Positions 53,955 through 64,000 of a stretch of 64,000 nt of DNA are shown in pieces (position 1 is the first letter of the stretch; the number at the start of each line of letters is the position of its first letter). The notes beneath the pieces are model-generated. The model was not told where the DNA came from. It did not search any database and saw nothing but the letters and a program-made list of their open reading frames with translations. The stretch comes from Rhypophila decipiens (Eukaryota; Ascomycota; Sordariomycetes; Sordariales; Naviculisporaceae): the NCBI GenBank assembly GCA_033297075.1, contig MU858125.1, positions 62,001-126,000 of the forward strand, read 5' to 3'. The position numbers were made by a program, and so were the translations under genes.

Positions 53955-55337
53955 AGCTATCAAAAGTGTCGGGCTTGGCTGATCTGTCTCGGTGTGAGGC
54001 GTCCGCGGGACACTAGCTGCCGCTCAAACGAACCTTGCGGCGCTCGTTTGAGAGAGTAGGCCCACAGGAATGTGGTCTCCTTTCGAATGCTGGCTATCCA
54101 GCTGCAATATGGGGAAAAGTTTGGCGAAACGTCTCACTCAGGTGGACGTTAGGGGGGTCGGGCGCGAATGGGGAGGAAGTTGAGCTTTGAGAACGGAATG
54201 TTGGGCTTTTCCTGGGATAGATCCGTGGTCGCAGCTAGAAAACCGATATCTCGAGAGGAGTATCGGACGGGTTTGCGTCGAGGGAATATTTCGCAGACAG
54301 TTGCTGTCGGTCGGTGTGGCGGGTGCTATCGAGGCCTAGTCAGACCGGTCAGTGGAAGCTCCAGATGGGTCAGACTGGGATTGCGCAAGGAGAAAAGCTC
54401 ACTTTGCGGGCTTGGAGAGGAATCGCAGGAGATCGATTGGGCTCATAGGACGGGGGAGGTGACCAACAACGGAGAAACGAGACCCAGATCAGTGCAAACA
54501 GACACTTCACGGGTAGAAGATAATGGGGTGATGCCCTTAGACAAATGTGCGCATCTCCAAACTCAGACAGGGAAGGTTGAGGAGCTTTTGTGAGATGCTT
54601 GCGCCGCGATGAGAGTTTGGGAAAACTGGGTAGAGTAATGGATATCAGTACTGATTGCTAGAAACTTTCGCAACTTCTTCGCACAAGAAAACGCTGGGAG
54701 GCAAGTGAGAATTGGCTTGCAGTTTGAGTCGGTGAGTGGTTTTTAAATTTTTTGACATTGATAAGTGGGATAGAAGCATATCTAATGGCGGGGTGGTGGG
54801 TTTGCTCGTCAGCGGCCCCAGTCGGCCAAACAGAAGCTTGGGCCACGCCGCAACGGAAGCTCCACTGTTAGTACCCCTAGAACCCTTCAAAGCAAGCCCT
54901 AACAGAGGGCCCGGATGCCATCGAGATCACAACACCAGCGTAGGATTGGGCGCGTTGCTATCCACCACTGCAGGAACATGGAAGACGCGGGATCACGAGC
55001 GAACATATCCGATGGGCCTTCAATTTTTAATCTGAACGGCAATCCATCGGCATGTGAAGCACTTCATGATACGACCCGACAATCGTATTGTTTGCCGCAA
55101 CGGGCCGCTTGACCTGGCGACGAGATGGAGGTTTGGCCCATGTTGCATGATGCCCGCCAGCAGAGATCGGATCAAATTTTGATACACAATGCGATTGTGA
55201 TTTCCACGTCATGCTCTGGATGTTGGTGAGTCTTGGACAGCCTGTCTTGGGTATCAACAAATCTAGGTGCCATCTTTGGCTTTACCAAACGCTCAATCAA
55301 CAAGCCAACCAACAAAGGCCTGGCAAGCGACTGCTGG
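53955..55337. other. Intergenic, leader of AdoMet decarboxylase
   Basis: Contains a perfect 9-bp inverted repeat in the probable decarboxylase leader (54023-54052, listed separately). The rest, up to the 3' end of the Cfd1 gene at 55338, shows short frames only. Confidence 0.4.
54023..54052 (-). promoter_or_regulatory. Hairpin in AdoMet decarboxylase leader
   Basis: CTCAAACGA at 54023-54031 and TCGTTTGAG at 54044-54052 form a perfect 9-bp inverted repeat with a 12-base GC-rich loop. It ends 69 bases upstream of the ATG on the minus strand. If transcribed it would be a stable 5'UTR stem; a role in translation control is inference. Confidence 0.4.
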
Positions 55338-56321
55338 TCAAGCACTCTCGATGATGGAAGTGACATCGGCGGTGATTTTTCCAAAGATTGGTGCCAAAGA
55401 ACAAGACCGGTATTTGTGTACCAATGTCGCTGCGTCCTTTGTCTCATCTGCACCTTCTGTTGTTTCTGGTGTTGCGACATCTTGCCCGTCAATCAGGGTC
55501 CCCTTTGGATAGCTTGGGCGTTTGCCCGTCTCTATCAACACGGAGAACTGGGGATCAATGGGCAGTCGTCCAAGGAAGCGGACCTTGAAATCATTGGCCA
55601 TGACCTCTCCGCCGCCACTTGAGAAGATGTTTGTGCACTCGCTGCAGTTGGGACAAACGAATCCAGCCATGTTCTCGACCACTCCGAGCACCTTGATGCC
55701 CGTCTTGACGCAAAAGTTGAGTTCCTTCTTTACATCTGCCGTAGAAACTGCTTGTGGTGTCGTGACTACCACGGCGCCCGCGAGCTGATCTGGCCGCGCT
55801 TTTTGTAACAAGGTCTCGGCGAGGGAAATGTGCTCGTCACTCGTTCCAGGCGGCGTGTCGATCAGGAGGTAGTCAAGCTCGTCCCAGTAAACGTCCGAGA
55901 GGAACTGGCGCACCATGGCTGTCTTTTTGGGTCCGCGCCAGACCACGGCGTCGCCTCTGCGAGGAAGAAGAAAGCCGAGGCTCATGACGCGCAAAGAGCC
56001 GACGCCCGTAGACTCGTCGGCATTGTGGACGGTGATGGGCAGCCAGCCGCCGGGTGCTTGCGTGACTTTTGCATCTTCGATTCCAAACATGCGCGGGATC
56101 GAGGGCCCGGTAAGGTCGACATCCAGGACGCCTACTGAATGGCCTGCCAGAGAGAGAGAAAGCGCCAGTTGGGTGGTGACTGAAGACTTGCCGACTCCTC
56201 CCTTGCCTGAGAGGACCTGTTGAAGGTTTGCATTAGTGAGCAGAAGATGGCGGAGGTGGGGCAGAAACTCAGAGGTGATCGGACATACCAGGACAATGTG
56301 CTTGATCTTGGAAAGAGACAT
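55338..56321 (-). CDS. CFD1: Cytosolic Fe-S cluster assembly ATPase Cfd1
   Basis: Two minus-strand exons (56289-56321, 11 codons; 55338-56216) give 303 residues, close to yeast Cfd1 (293). The short first exon [11 protein letters not shown] is joined by a 72-base intron (GTATGT...CAACAG) to [20 protein letters not shown], the deviant Walker A of Mrp/Nbp35 ATPases. Further motifs are [27 protein letters not shown] and [20 protein letters not shown], whose CxxC pair bridges the 4Fe-4S cluster. There is no N-terminal ferredoxin-like Cys motif, so it is Cfd1 rather than Nbp35. It forms a scaffold with Nbp35 for cytosolic and nuclear Fe-S proteins. The intron is a stop-free multiple of three, so retention would insert 24 residues just before the Walker A. 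Confidence 0.93.
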   Translation of the reverse strand: MSLSKIKHIVLVCPITSEFLPHLRHLLLTNANLQQVLSGKGGVGKSSVTTQLALSLSLAGHSVGVLDVDLTGPSIPRMFGIEDAKVTQAPGGWLPITVHNADESTGVGSLRVMSLGFLLPRRGDAVVWRGPKKTAMVRQFLSDVYWDELDYLLIDTPPGTSDEHISLAETLLQKARPDQLAGAVVVTTPQAVSTADVKKELNFCVKTGIKVLGVVENMAGFVCPNCSECTNIFSSGGGEVMANDFKVRFLGRLPIDPQFSVLIETGKRPSYPKGTLIDGQDVATPETTEGADETKDAATLVHKYRSCSLAPIFGKITADVTSIIESA

Positions 56322-57151
56322 TTAGGCGGTACAACAAGAAAACCCAGAGATCTGCTTTGAGAAAAGTCAGACTTCACGGGGGTTGGAAAGATGTCATTTT
56401 TGGGATGGATCTTTTTTTTTTGCTCTCGTCTTGACTGACGCCTTGAAGGTGGGAAGCTGGACCCCTCCATCGGCCTGCATCGGCGGTCTGCTTTATCAGC
56501 AGCCACGGGCACTCGGGGGCGACCGGTAAGGCTGGCAGTCGGGTCCGGCAGCTGTCAGCACCGTTGGTACAAAAACGTCATTGTACATCGTCCTCGTAAC
56601 ACTGTTGCTGAAGGTCTGTCAGCGACAATTCTTTTTATAAATAAGCGAATAATAAAACGCCGAGTTTCATGTAACAGAGGACAAGAAACATATTCATAAA
56701 GACCACTTTACCAACTAAATCCCCGACTCTGAGGTGCCAAGAGCGTAACGTGTATCCGTATCCGTATCGTTGGCATATTTTCCGTAACGCGACAACCGTT
56801 AACTTCTGCAATCCCCGATCAATTCATTGGCCAGAAAGTTAGACCTCATCAACTTTTGGTTTCCAATTGCATGTATTACTTTCGCCACGCTTTTAATGAA
56901 CTGATGCTGTTGTAACTGTTTTTAAACTACTGTTATTTTATTTCTTGCTACCTTTTGCTCAATTTTGGTCCAGCTTACTACGGCTCCGGTTGCAGGTTCT
57001 CGTCGACAAAGCACCGTGCGCCACCCCCCTGCCGAGCCTCCCGATCTTCAAGTCAAATTGCAGACAACCCAAACCGACTTCGACTCCAAAACGCATGGGT
57101 CGGTGTTTATAGATGGAAATGTTCGGCGCACCATGATACTGGCTTCAACAC
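56322..57151. other. Divergent promoter region
   Basis: About 830 bases between the Cfd1 gene (minus) and the WG/FGD-motif protein gene (plus). AT-rich at 56630-56960. No TATA box was assigned with confidence. Confidence 0.4.
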
Positions 57152-59632
57152 ATGATGGACGATCCATGGGGTTCACCATGGACCACAGCAGACAACGACA
57201 AAGACCAGAAAGCGCCTCCATCGCCCACCAAGTCTGACCTCGAACCTCCACCGCGCGCCTTCTTGTCCGTGTCGAGCTCTCCCCGAATACCGTCGATAGT
57301 AAGCCAATCGCCATGGGCAGACAATGAGGATGGATTTGGCGACTGGTCCGCGCCTGAGGCTGGAAACTCGCAACCGGGATGGGGAGGAGCGTGGGCGTCT
57401 CCAAGCCCGAGCTTGACAACACCATCACGAGACGACGAGTTTGGCAAATCAAGCCCAATCGCATGGCCTGGTAACATTGCGGTTCCGAAACCGAGGAGCT
57501 CATCGATCCGCCAACCTTCGCCAGATCCCTGGGCCTCCGAGTTCTCTGCCAAAACGCCGACGAATGATGGCCCGTCCACCCCAAAGCCGATTCCCGAGAG
57601 CTTCGAGTCTGACCTGAAAGAAAATGGGAACGCGAATATAATAATTACATCGGAGTGGGATGACCATGTCCCTTTGGATAGCGTGGAGAAGGAAGAAGCT
57701 ATCCCTGATGATGGCTTCACGTTACCACCTCCTGAGGAACCAGCAATCCAGGAAAAACTGGAAGAACCCGCGACTCAAGGCGAGTCTGCGCGATCGAGCC
57801 TTGATTCGCCTGTTCGTGGGCGAACAGGGCGGTCATCCTCGCCGTCCGATGAAGAGAACGACCAAGAACACGAGCGGCAAGACTCGCCCATAACCTCGAT
57901 CGACGAAGACTCTAAAGCACGGCAGAAGGTCGACCGCAAAACGTCTGGGAAGGTGCAAGAGCTCGTCGTCAAGTTCGACAGCATTGCAAGAGCGGCCAGT
58001 CAGGAGCCGCCTCTCGTCTCACGAGCACGCAGCAAGAGCAACCCTGATGACACATCAAGGTCGCCAGATGCTGCCGAGTTTGGAGACTTTGAGGATGCAG
58101 ACGAGGAGGTACCGCGGCGGCCCTCTACTGCGGGCGAGCAGCCTTCAACTCCACGCTCATTTGAGGAATCCTCAAGTTTCAAATCACAGTTCGATGTCAA
58201 CACGACATCGCCTCGATCAAATGTTTCGACAGTCGACTCGAAAAGGCAGTCGATGGGCAAAATGGAACCGGTCACTTTCGATGTAGATGTCAGCAAAATT
58301 GACGACTTGCTTGGAATGCAGACACCAAAGACGGCAGCCGAGCTCTGTGATGCATACCTCGGAATTTCAGATTATATCATCACAGACAGCTTTACCGAAA
58401 TTTCGGAGCGCAAGTCGTGGTACCGAATATCTCGACTGGGGTCTTCGCGGAAGCATAACGCTGGAGATGACGAGAACTACAGACGCGTGACATGGGCGAC
58501 ATCGACCGTCCGAATGGACACTATCAAGATCGTTCGGCGGTGGATGGAGGAGGACTCGATCGCTGGACGAGCTAATCTGGGCGGCGGAACATCCAAAACA
58601 CAGCGCAACATGTTTGGCTGGGACTCTTCTGCCGAACCAGTCACTCTTGATGCCGTCTTTGGGAAGAGAAAAGCTCATGCAAGAGCATCTTCGCTCAAAC
58701 TGGCTGCACCTCTTCAACCGCCAAGTCCGTCTTTATCGTTTGCCAGTTCTACGATCGAGACGCCAGAGACGGCAGCTCCACCTAAAGCTGCTGCCCAACG
58801 CCCTGCAAGTCTGGCTCTGCCTGGCCCTGCATCGTTTGGTTGGGAAACGGAATCACCTGTTAGTCAGAAACATCCAGTAACGGATCAACAGAGCATACAG
58901 TCACCCGTTGTTGCTGATGTCCTTCCGGTTACGAATCCACCAATCTCCAAGCCCACTCAGCCAGTAGTCCAGCAGCAGTCAGCACAAATTGTACCTGAGA
59001 CTGTGTCCGTGCCTTCTAACGGTTCTCTATCACTGGCGAATCAGGCTGCACCCGTGGAGGACGAGGATGACGAAGATGACTGGGGCGAGATGGTGGTCTC
59101 ACCTGCGGGAGCCAAGGCGCCCTGGAACGGCTTCCCCGACATTGCCGATGCGTTTTCTGCTCCGCCAGTTGTCCCACCGGCCACGGACGTTGGTGAGCCA
59201 CCGACGTCGAGTGGACCAGGGACAGAGATACCTAACCCAGGTCTGGCTCCAGCCCCAGCGACATCTGCAGATGCTGACGCCTGGGCATCTGTCGACTTTT
59301 CCATATTCGAGAAGCCTGTGGCCGGGGATCAGGCTGCTCATTCCGGTACCTCGACGGCGGCTGATAGCCTTGCATCTTTGCTGTCGCCCACATCGGCCGC
59401 TGCAACATCAACCCAGGCTGGATCAACAGCAACAGGGGTTACACGAGCCGCAGAACCTAGGTCGAACCTAACGCCCACGACGCCGTTGGAAATTGCGCCG
59501 CCGGTCGTTGTGGCCGACATGGGGGACAGCGTGGGAACTAGGATGGACGACCTCACGTCACCCAGCCCTCCAGACGAGGCAGTTCTTCGCATCATTGCCA
59601 ACCTTCCCGATCTTTCTTACATGCTCCGTTGA
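57152..59632 (+). CDS. Large disordered protein with FGD/WG acidic motifs
   Basis: A single exon encodes 826 residues from the ATG at 57152 (MMDDPWGSPWTTADNDKD). Most of the chain is Ser/Pro/Glu-rich and probably unstructured. Short acidic aromatic motifs are spread along it: DDPWGSPW, DGFGDWSAP, AEFGDFEDADEEV, DEDDEDDWGEMV and ADAWASVDFSIF. Such motifs bind ear domains of clathrin adaptors in other eukaryotes. A compact conserved-looking region lies at about residues 395-510 (DVSKIDDLLGMQTPKTAAEL, DAYLGISDYIITDS, SWYRISRLGSSRKH, RRVTWATSTVRMDTIKIVRR). The C-terminus ends with LRIIANLPDLSYML. I do not recognise a named gene. A role in clathrin/AP-1 traffic is inferred from the motifs alone. 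Confidence 0.75.
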   Translation: MMDDPWGSPWTTADNDKDQKAPPSPTKSDLEPPPRAFLSVSSSPRIPSIVSQSPWADNEDGFGDWSAPEAGNSQPGWGGAWASPSPSLTTPSRDDEFGKSSPIAWPGNIAVPKPRSSSIRQPSPDPWASEFSAKTPTNDGPSTPKPIPESFESDLKENGNANIIITSEWDDHVPLDSVEKEEAIPDDGFTLPPPEEPAIQEKLEEPATQGESARSSLDSPVRGRTGRSSSPSDEENDQEHERQDSPITSIDEDSKARQKVDRKTSGKVQELVVKFDSIARAASQEPPLVSRARSKSNPDDTSRSPDAAEFGDFEDADEEVPRRPSTAGEQPSTPRSFEESSSFKSQFDVNTTSPRSNVSTVDSKRQSMGKMEPVTFDVDVSKIDDLLGMQTPKTAAELCDAYLGISDYIITDSFTEISERKSWYRISRLGSSRKHNAGDDENYRRVTWATSTVRMDTIKIVRRWMEEDSIAGRANLGGGTSKTQRNMFGWDSSAEPVTLDAVFGKRKAHARASSLKLAAPLQPPSPSLSFASSTIETPETAAPPKAAAQRPASLALPGPASFGWETESPVSQKHPVTDQQSIQSPVVADVLPVTNPPISKPTQPVVQQQSAQIVPETVSVPSNGSLSLANQAAPVEDEDDEDDWGEMVVSPAGAKAPWNGFPDIADAFSAPPVVPPATDVGEPPTSSGPGTEIPNPGLAPAPATSADADAWASVDFSIFEKPVAGDQAAHSGTSTAADSLASLLSPTSAAATSTQAGSTATGVTRAAEPRSNLTPTTPLEIAPPVVVADMGDSVGTRMDDLTSPSPPDEAVLRIIANLPDLSYMLR

Positions 59633-60688
59633 GTTGGTGGCATGCCTGCATGACTAGTCTATGTAATACTCGTTTTTGTTCTTTTATTTTTTGGACAGTC
59701 GTCCTGTGTTTGGAAATGCATCATGCAGGCGTTGGAGGCGTTGACAAAATACTGTTTTGTATACTACTATTCTCATGAACATGGGTCTCAAGACCACTGA
59801 AATAGGATATCTTGGATAATCACTGCGCTTCGCCTCGCTTCTTTCACTCATTCACTGTATGCAATCTGTTTTATAGCTCCTGTCCCCCTTCAGCACTCGG
59901 TAGTTGATGGCCAAGCCACACCAAAACCCGGACTCGGTAGCTCGCGATTTCGGTTCGCCCTGAGAAAAAAAGACGTCAGGCTGCCTTATTACCCCAAGTC
60001 TCCATCTCGGAGCGCGAGCAAGACCGAGAAAAGGCGGCTCCCATCACACCCTAAATGCTTTAAAGATCCCTGGGTGTCCGCTCCAGGCTCCTCCCGTTCT
60101 CCGCTGCCGAGTCGACTGGTGTGGTTGCTCCCCCGCACAGCGAGCCCGCCAAGCTCGGACCGATGACGACGGGTGGACGGAGTGTTGGAGATCAGTGGGC
60201 AAAAGGGGTAAAAACATCACTAGAGAATGGAGTTTTGGAGACGACCTAAAATCTGGAGAAATGGAGAAAACAAGCAATGACAGCCCCCTTTTCTCTCTCT
60301 CCCATGTGTCAAGCTGTATGCCCCAGGTCTGGACTCGCCCCCGCGATGATGTCAAGAGGCCGACATGAGCACGAGTCTAGGTCCCAAACGGGAATAACGG
60401 CCCCGGTTGACAGCTTGAGCCGGGTATCCCGCTCGTGTGTCCCCCTGCGGCCCCTGCCCTATGCCGGCTAGAGAAGGGCACCAAGTGGCGGGCAGAGAAA
60501 TCCAACTCCCGCCATAGGTCAATGGCGACATCCACTTTGAAGTTGGGGTAAGATGGAGGTGAGACGAGCACAAAGATATATGAGTCGTGGGATGCTGCTG
60601 TGTTGATGAGGCGAGATTTGGCAGGCAGTCAATCATCCTCTTGTTCTTCACCCTCACTGCAGGTTGCTGGACTGAATCAACACACGCA
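59633..60688. other. Intergenic, about 1 kb
   Basis: The 3' end of the previous gene and the promoter of the P450. GATATATGAG near 60575 may be a TATA element for the ATG at 60689. No gene seen. Confidence 0.4.
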
Positions 60689-62304
60689 ATGACTCTCGTC
60701 AACTACCTCATCACGCCCTGGGCGCCGCTTGTCCTGGTGGCCGGTTTCTTGTTCAGCTACCTCTTCCCCTACTTTGTCACATATCGTCACCTGCGAAAGA
60801 TTCCTTCGCCGTTCCCAGCGCAGTTCTCGGACCTCTGGCTGTTGTCTGTCGTCCGCCGGGGAAATCGATACCAGCGAGTTGACGAGCTTCACAAGAAACT
60901 GGGCCCCGTTGTGCGCATCCAGCCCAACCATGTCAGCATCAACGACGACAACGCCATCCAAATCATCTACGGCCACGGAAACGGCTTCCTAAAGTCGTAT
61001 GTTTCCTCCTCCCCGTCTCACCCTCACCCTCACTCAAATACTAACATTTCTCTCCCAGCGACTTCTACGACGCCTTCGTCTCCATCCGCCGCGGCCTCTT
61101 CAACACGCGCAACAGAGCCGAGCACACCCGCAAGCGCAAGATCGTCTCCCACACATTCTCCGTCAAATCCGTAGCCCAATTCGAGCCCTACATCCACTCC
61201 AACCTCGAGCTCTTCGTCAAGCAATGGGACAACCTCGCCGCCACCGCCAAAGAGACAAAATCCCGCTTTGCCCAAATCGACTGCCTAAACTGGTTCAACT
61301 ACCTCGCTTTCGACGTGATCGGTGACCTGGCATTTGGCTCTCCCTTCGGCATGCTCTCCTCAGGCGCAGACATGGCCGAGGTCCGCGCCTCCCCCGATTC
61401 GCCCCCCATCTACGCCTCCGCAATCGAAATCCTCAACCGTCGCGGCGAGGTCTCCGCCACCATCGGAATCCACCCAGCTATCAAACCCTTCGCCAAGTAC
61501 CTCCCAGATCCTTTCTTCAGCCAAGGTCTCCAAGCAGTAGAATCCCTAGCAGGCATCGCAATCGCATGCGTCAAATCCCGGCTCGAGAACCCACCCCCCG
61601 AGAACAGAAAAGATCTCCTCCAGCGCCTAATGGAAGGTCGCGATGAGAAAGGCGAGCGTCTTGGTCGGGAGGAACTCACCGCCGAAGCTCTCACCCAGTT
61701 GATCGCCGGCTCTGACACAACCTCCAACTCTTCATGCGCTCTCCTGTATCACGTCATGCGCACGCCGGGTGTGCTCCAAAAGCTCCGCGCCGAACTAGAC
61801 GCCCACATCGGCCAACACATCGACGTGCCCACCTTTGAAATGGTCCGCGACCTGCCCTACCTCAGCGCGGTAGTAAACGAGACCCTCCGCCACCATTCCA
61901 CCTCTGGGATCGGCCTGCCCCGGGAAATCCCCCCTGGTTCACCCGGTATCCACATCAACGGTTATTACTTCCCTCCCGGAACCGTCCTTTCCGTCCCGAC
62001 ATACAGTGTACACCACTCCAAGGAAATCTGGGGCCCCGATGCAGACGAGTTTAACCCCGACAGGTGGTTGAAGGAAGGCGGGTTGACGCAACGCCAAAAG
62101 AATGCGTTTATTCCATTCTCGTATGGGCCTAGGGCGTGCGTGGGCAGGAATGTGGCCGAGATGGAGATGAAGCTTATTGTTGCTACTTGGGCCAGGCGGT
62201 ATGATGTTGAATTACGGCAGGAGGTTATGGAGACTAGGGAGGGTTTCTTGAGGAAGCCGCTTGGTTTGGAGGTGGGCATTAAGAGGCGGGAGGTTGTTGT
62301 TTGA
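60689..62304 (+). CDS. Cytochrome P450, CYP53-type benzoate 4-hydroxylase
   Basis: Two exons (60689-60996 and 61059-62304) encode 517 residues. The intron starts GTATGT, has a CTAAC branch site and ends CCCAG; it falls between GNGFLKS and DFYDAFVSIRRGLFNTR, both near-invariant in CYP53. The N-terminal anchor is LVLVAGFLFSYLFPYFV. Landmarks are the I-helix AGSDTTSNS (about residues 319-327), ETLR of the ExxR motif (377-380) and FSYGPRACVGRN with the heme Cys463. The word HRRGEVSAT-like NRRGEVSATIG and LPDPFFSQGL are also CYP53-specific. It sits in the ER membrane, uses P450 reductase and O2, and converts benzoate to 4-hydroxybenzoate, a step in detoxifying plant phenolics. No other beta-ketoadipate gene is nearby. 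Confidence 0.92.
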
Positions 62305-64000
62305 AACTCAGGCTTGCAGCGTTATAGAGAGGGGCTGGGACATGATCAGAAGAGAAACGGCATGGAGAGTCAAATGTGAGGGAGAGCAGCAGAGGTGGGC
62401 ATGCTGAGATCACCTAGGAGTGGGAGATGAGAGGATGGATTGATGAGGCCTCCTGATGGATTGGCCTTGGTGATGTTGGAAACTATTTTGTACATACACG
62501 ACTCCTGCATCATTAGAGAGATAGCCGGTATCTCTCGTTTCCTGTTAGTATCATGCATTTTCAGGTACATATTTCAAATTACATTATTGTCAAATATAAC
62601 GTTATTGACTCTGCCCAAATTGTGATTGGTGATGAAAAAGGCCGGCCACCCAGGAATGGTTTGCCATGGACCAAGCCGACCAAGATTGATCACAAGGATT
62701 CTATTTAGAAGACTAGAATATGATACCACGCTTTTTATACCACTTAAAACCCGCTGGAGCCTCTTAGACTAGCCTCACCCGTGATAACACAGTCACCATC
62801 TTCAGCATCAAGTCCGTTATGTGTCAGAATATCGCACTTGGTTGTTGAATTGATTCTGATTGAATTCATTGTGTTCCTTCTCCTCTCCGGCTTCGCTAGA
62901 GAGGTTCTCTTATAACTATACATGGTGCAGTACTGATACCATCCATGACTAAGCCAATGACAAAGATTATTATCAAGCTTTCCAATTGATGACAATTGAT
63001 GACCAATCCCTCACAAACAGGAACATGTATTCTTCCGAGGGAGACCGAATATTCTGACATTATGAGCCCCAGTGCTGACCGTCCCGATAAATTTGAATCA
63101 ACATCGTTTCCAGCAAGAGACTGTCAACAAGGGACCCGGTAAGAATGTGTTAAGTTTACCATAAAGTGCCATCAGCAGGAGTGCGAGTCAACATAGTACC
63201 AAATTCCATTCAGAGCTTACCACTACCCGAAGATAAGAAGTATTCCAATCAGTTAGGCTGTACCCAAATGGATCAAGAAACAAGAAGCAAGTAGCCAATC
63301 TTAAATCTCAATTAGCAGGTCACTCCAAAGAAAGAGACATACCAGTAGTACAGCCATCATCATCGTAAGACAACCATTCCTTTACTCGAGGAATCAAAAT
63401 GCTCTTAGCAATATCCGCATACCTAGGCCAAGAGTTCCCACAAAGTCACAGACAGTTGATATCAACACAATATTTATGAGAAGATCTGATTTTCTTACCC
63501 AAAGCCTTCTCAAGTAAGTTATAGATAGCCTCACCAAAATACGAAAAGCTAGAGCAGTCCATACACTCTTCAGCTCGTTGATCTCTCGATTTGACTGGCC
63601 GACGTTAAACCTCTCTCAATTGTTGCAATTTTCTCCAAAGCGAGAGTCAGACCTCACCGAATCCCGCTGACAGTACCAAGACTGACGCCCTTGATGCTCC
63701 ATCTCTCCCCTTTTACACGACCCATTCAAGACAGGCCATGTCACCGACCACGTCCCGTGCTGCCCTCGGATTATAATATGGCACTATATTCTGGTACGTC
63801 CGCAAGTTCAAATCGAGCTGCTATACTTATTCACACCTAGCAACATCAACAAAAAGACGTCATTGGTATATTGGGACTGCCAACTCTTTCGCTATCAACC
63901 ACTCTTCCGCAGACTCGCAGTGAGGCGTGGGAAGCGAAATTTGGGCTTGGGTTTGGGGCCGGGGACGGCTTGGGCTTTGCAGTCTGCTTGGGGTGGATGG
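62305..64000. other. Right edge: AT-rich, no intact gene
   Basis: No intact frame. A possible gene remnant on the minus strand at 63330-63572 is listed separately. The last 80 bases are G-rich (GGGCTTGGG, GGGGCCGGGG) and could be the edge of a coding repeat continuing outside the window. Confidence 0.35.
63340..63572 (-). pseudogene. Possible gene remnant
   Basis: The minus strand from an ATG at 63572 reads MDCSSFSYFGEAIYNLLEKA and stays open except for one TGA at 63446-63448; beyond it come LCGNSWPRYADIAKSILIPR, VKEWLSYDDDGCTT and then a good GTATGT donor. A downstream TGCTAAT branch-like word and a TTTAAG acceptor suggest an intron. The TGA would be CGA before one C-to-T change. A GTAAGA after LEKALG could alternatively start an intron, but then the phase does not match. 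No family recognised. Confidence 0.25.

Overview
This window is nuclear DNA of a filamentous ascomycete (Pezizomycotina; most likely a plant- or litter-associated Sordariomycete). The evidence is short spliceosomal introns (about 54-153 nt) with GTANGT donors and CTAAC-like branch sites, HET-domain genes, a Zn(II)2Cys6 regulator, a CYP53-type benzoate hydroxylase, a cutinase-family esterase, a PTH11-like receptor and simple-sequence expansions inside coding regions. There are no operons. The identity is inferred from gene content only.

Layout. 0-11 kb is gene-poor: a small two-exon gene (703-1250), a possible tRNA-derived SINE near 2.1-2.3 kb, a secreted Pro/Lys/Ser/Ala repeat protein (3523-4510, minus), then over 5 kb without a convincing gene, and a NADAR-domain gene carrying a reading-frame break (9898-10940, minus). 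12-20.5 kb holds a frameshifted HET gene, a roughly 280-bp degenerate tandem repeat, a four-exon cutinase/acetylxylan-esterase-like gene and a small secreted four-cysteine protein. 23-31 kb holds a medium-chain alcohol dehydrogenase/enoyl reductase-like gene, a broken gene with three copies of an unrecognised domain, and a four-exon zinc-cluster regulator with a GC-AG intron. 31-45 kb holds a small membrane protein with a poly-Glu tail, a D-2-hydroxyacid dehydrogenase, two further membrane proteins, the purine enzyme GAR formyltransferase, an F-box-like protein and a GH64 protein. Next to the F-box gene lies an array of a 22-bp minisatellite whose copies also occur elsewhere in the window. 46-62 kb is the densest part: PTH11-like receptor, intact HET gene, tRNA-Gly(GCC), membrane protein, S-adenosylmethionine decarboxylase, the Fe-S assembly ATPase Cfd1, a large disordered WG/FGD-motif protein and the CYP53 P450. 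The last 1.7 kb holds no intact gene, only a possible gene remnant on the minus strand.

Housekeeping genes (GAR formyltransferase, AdoMet decarboxylase, Cfd1, tRNA) are intact and interspersed with accessory genes, several of which are broken. No biosynthetic cluster is evident: the reductase, regulator and P450 are too far apart to be called one. The most unusual structure is the dispersed 22-bp minisatellite family with an inverted 35-bp element bracketing the F-box gene, followed by the triplicated unknown-domain gene.
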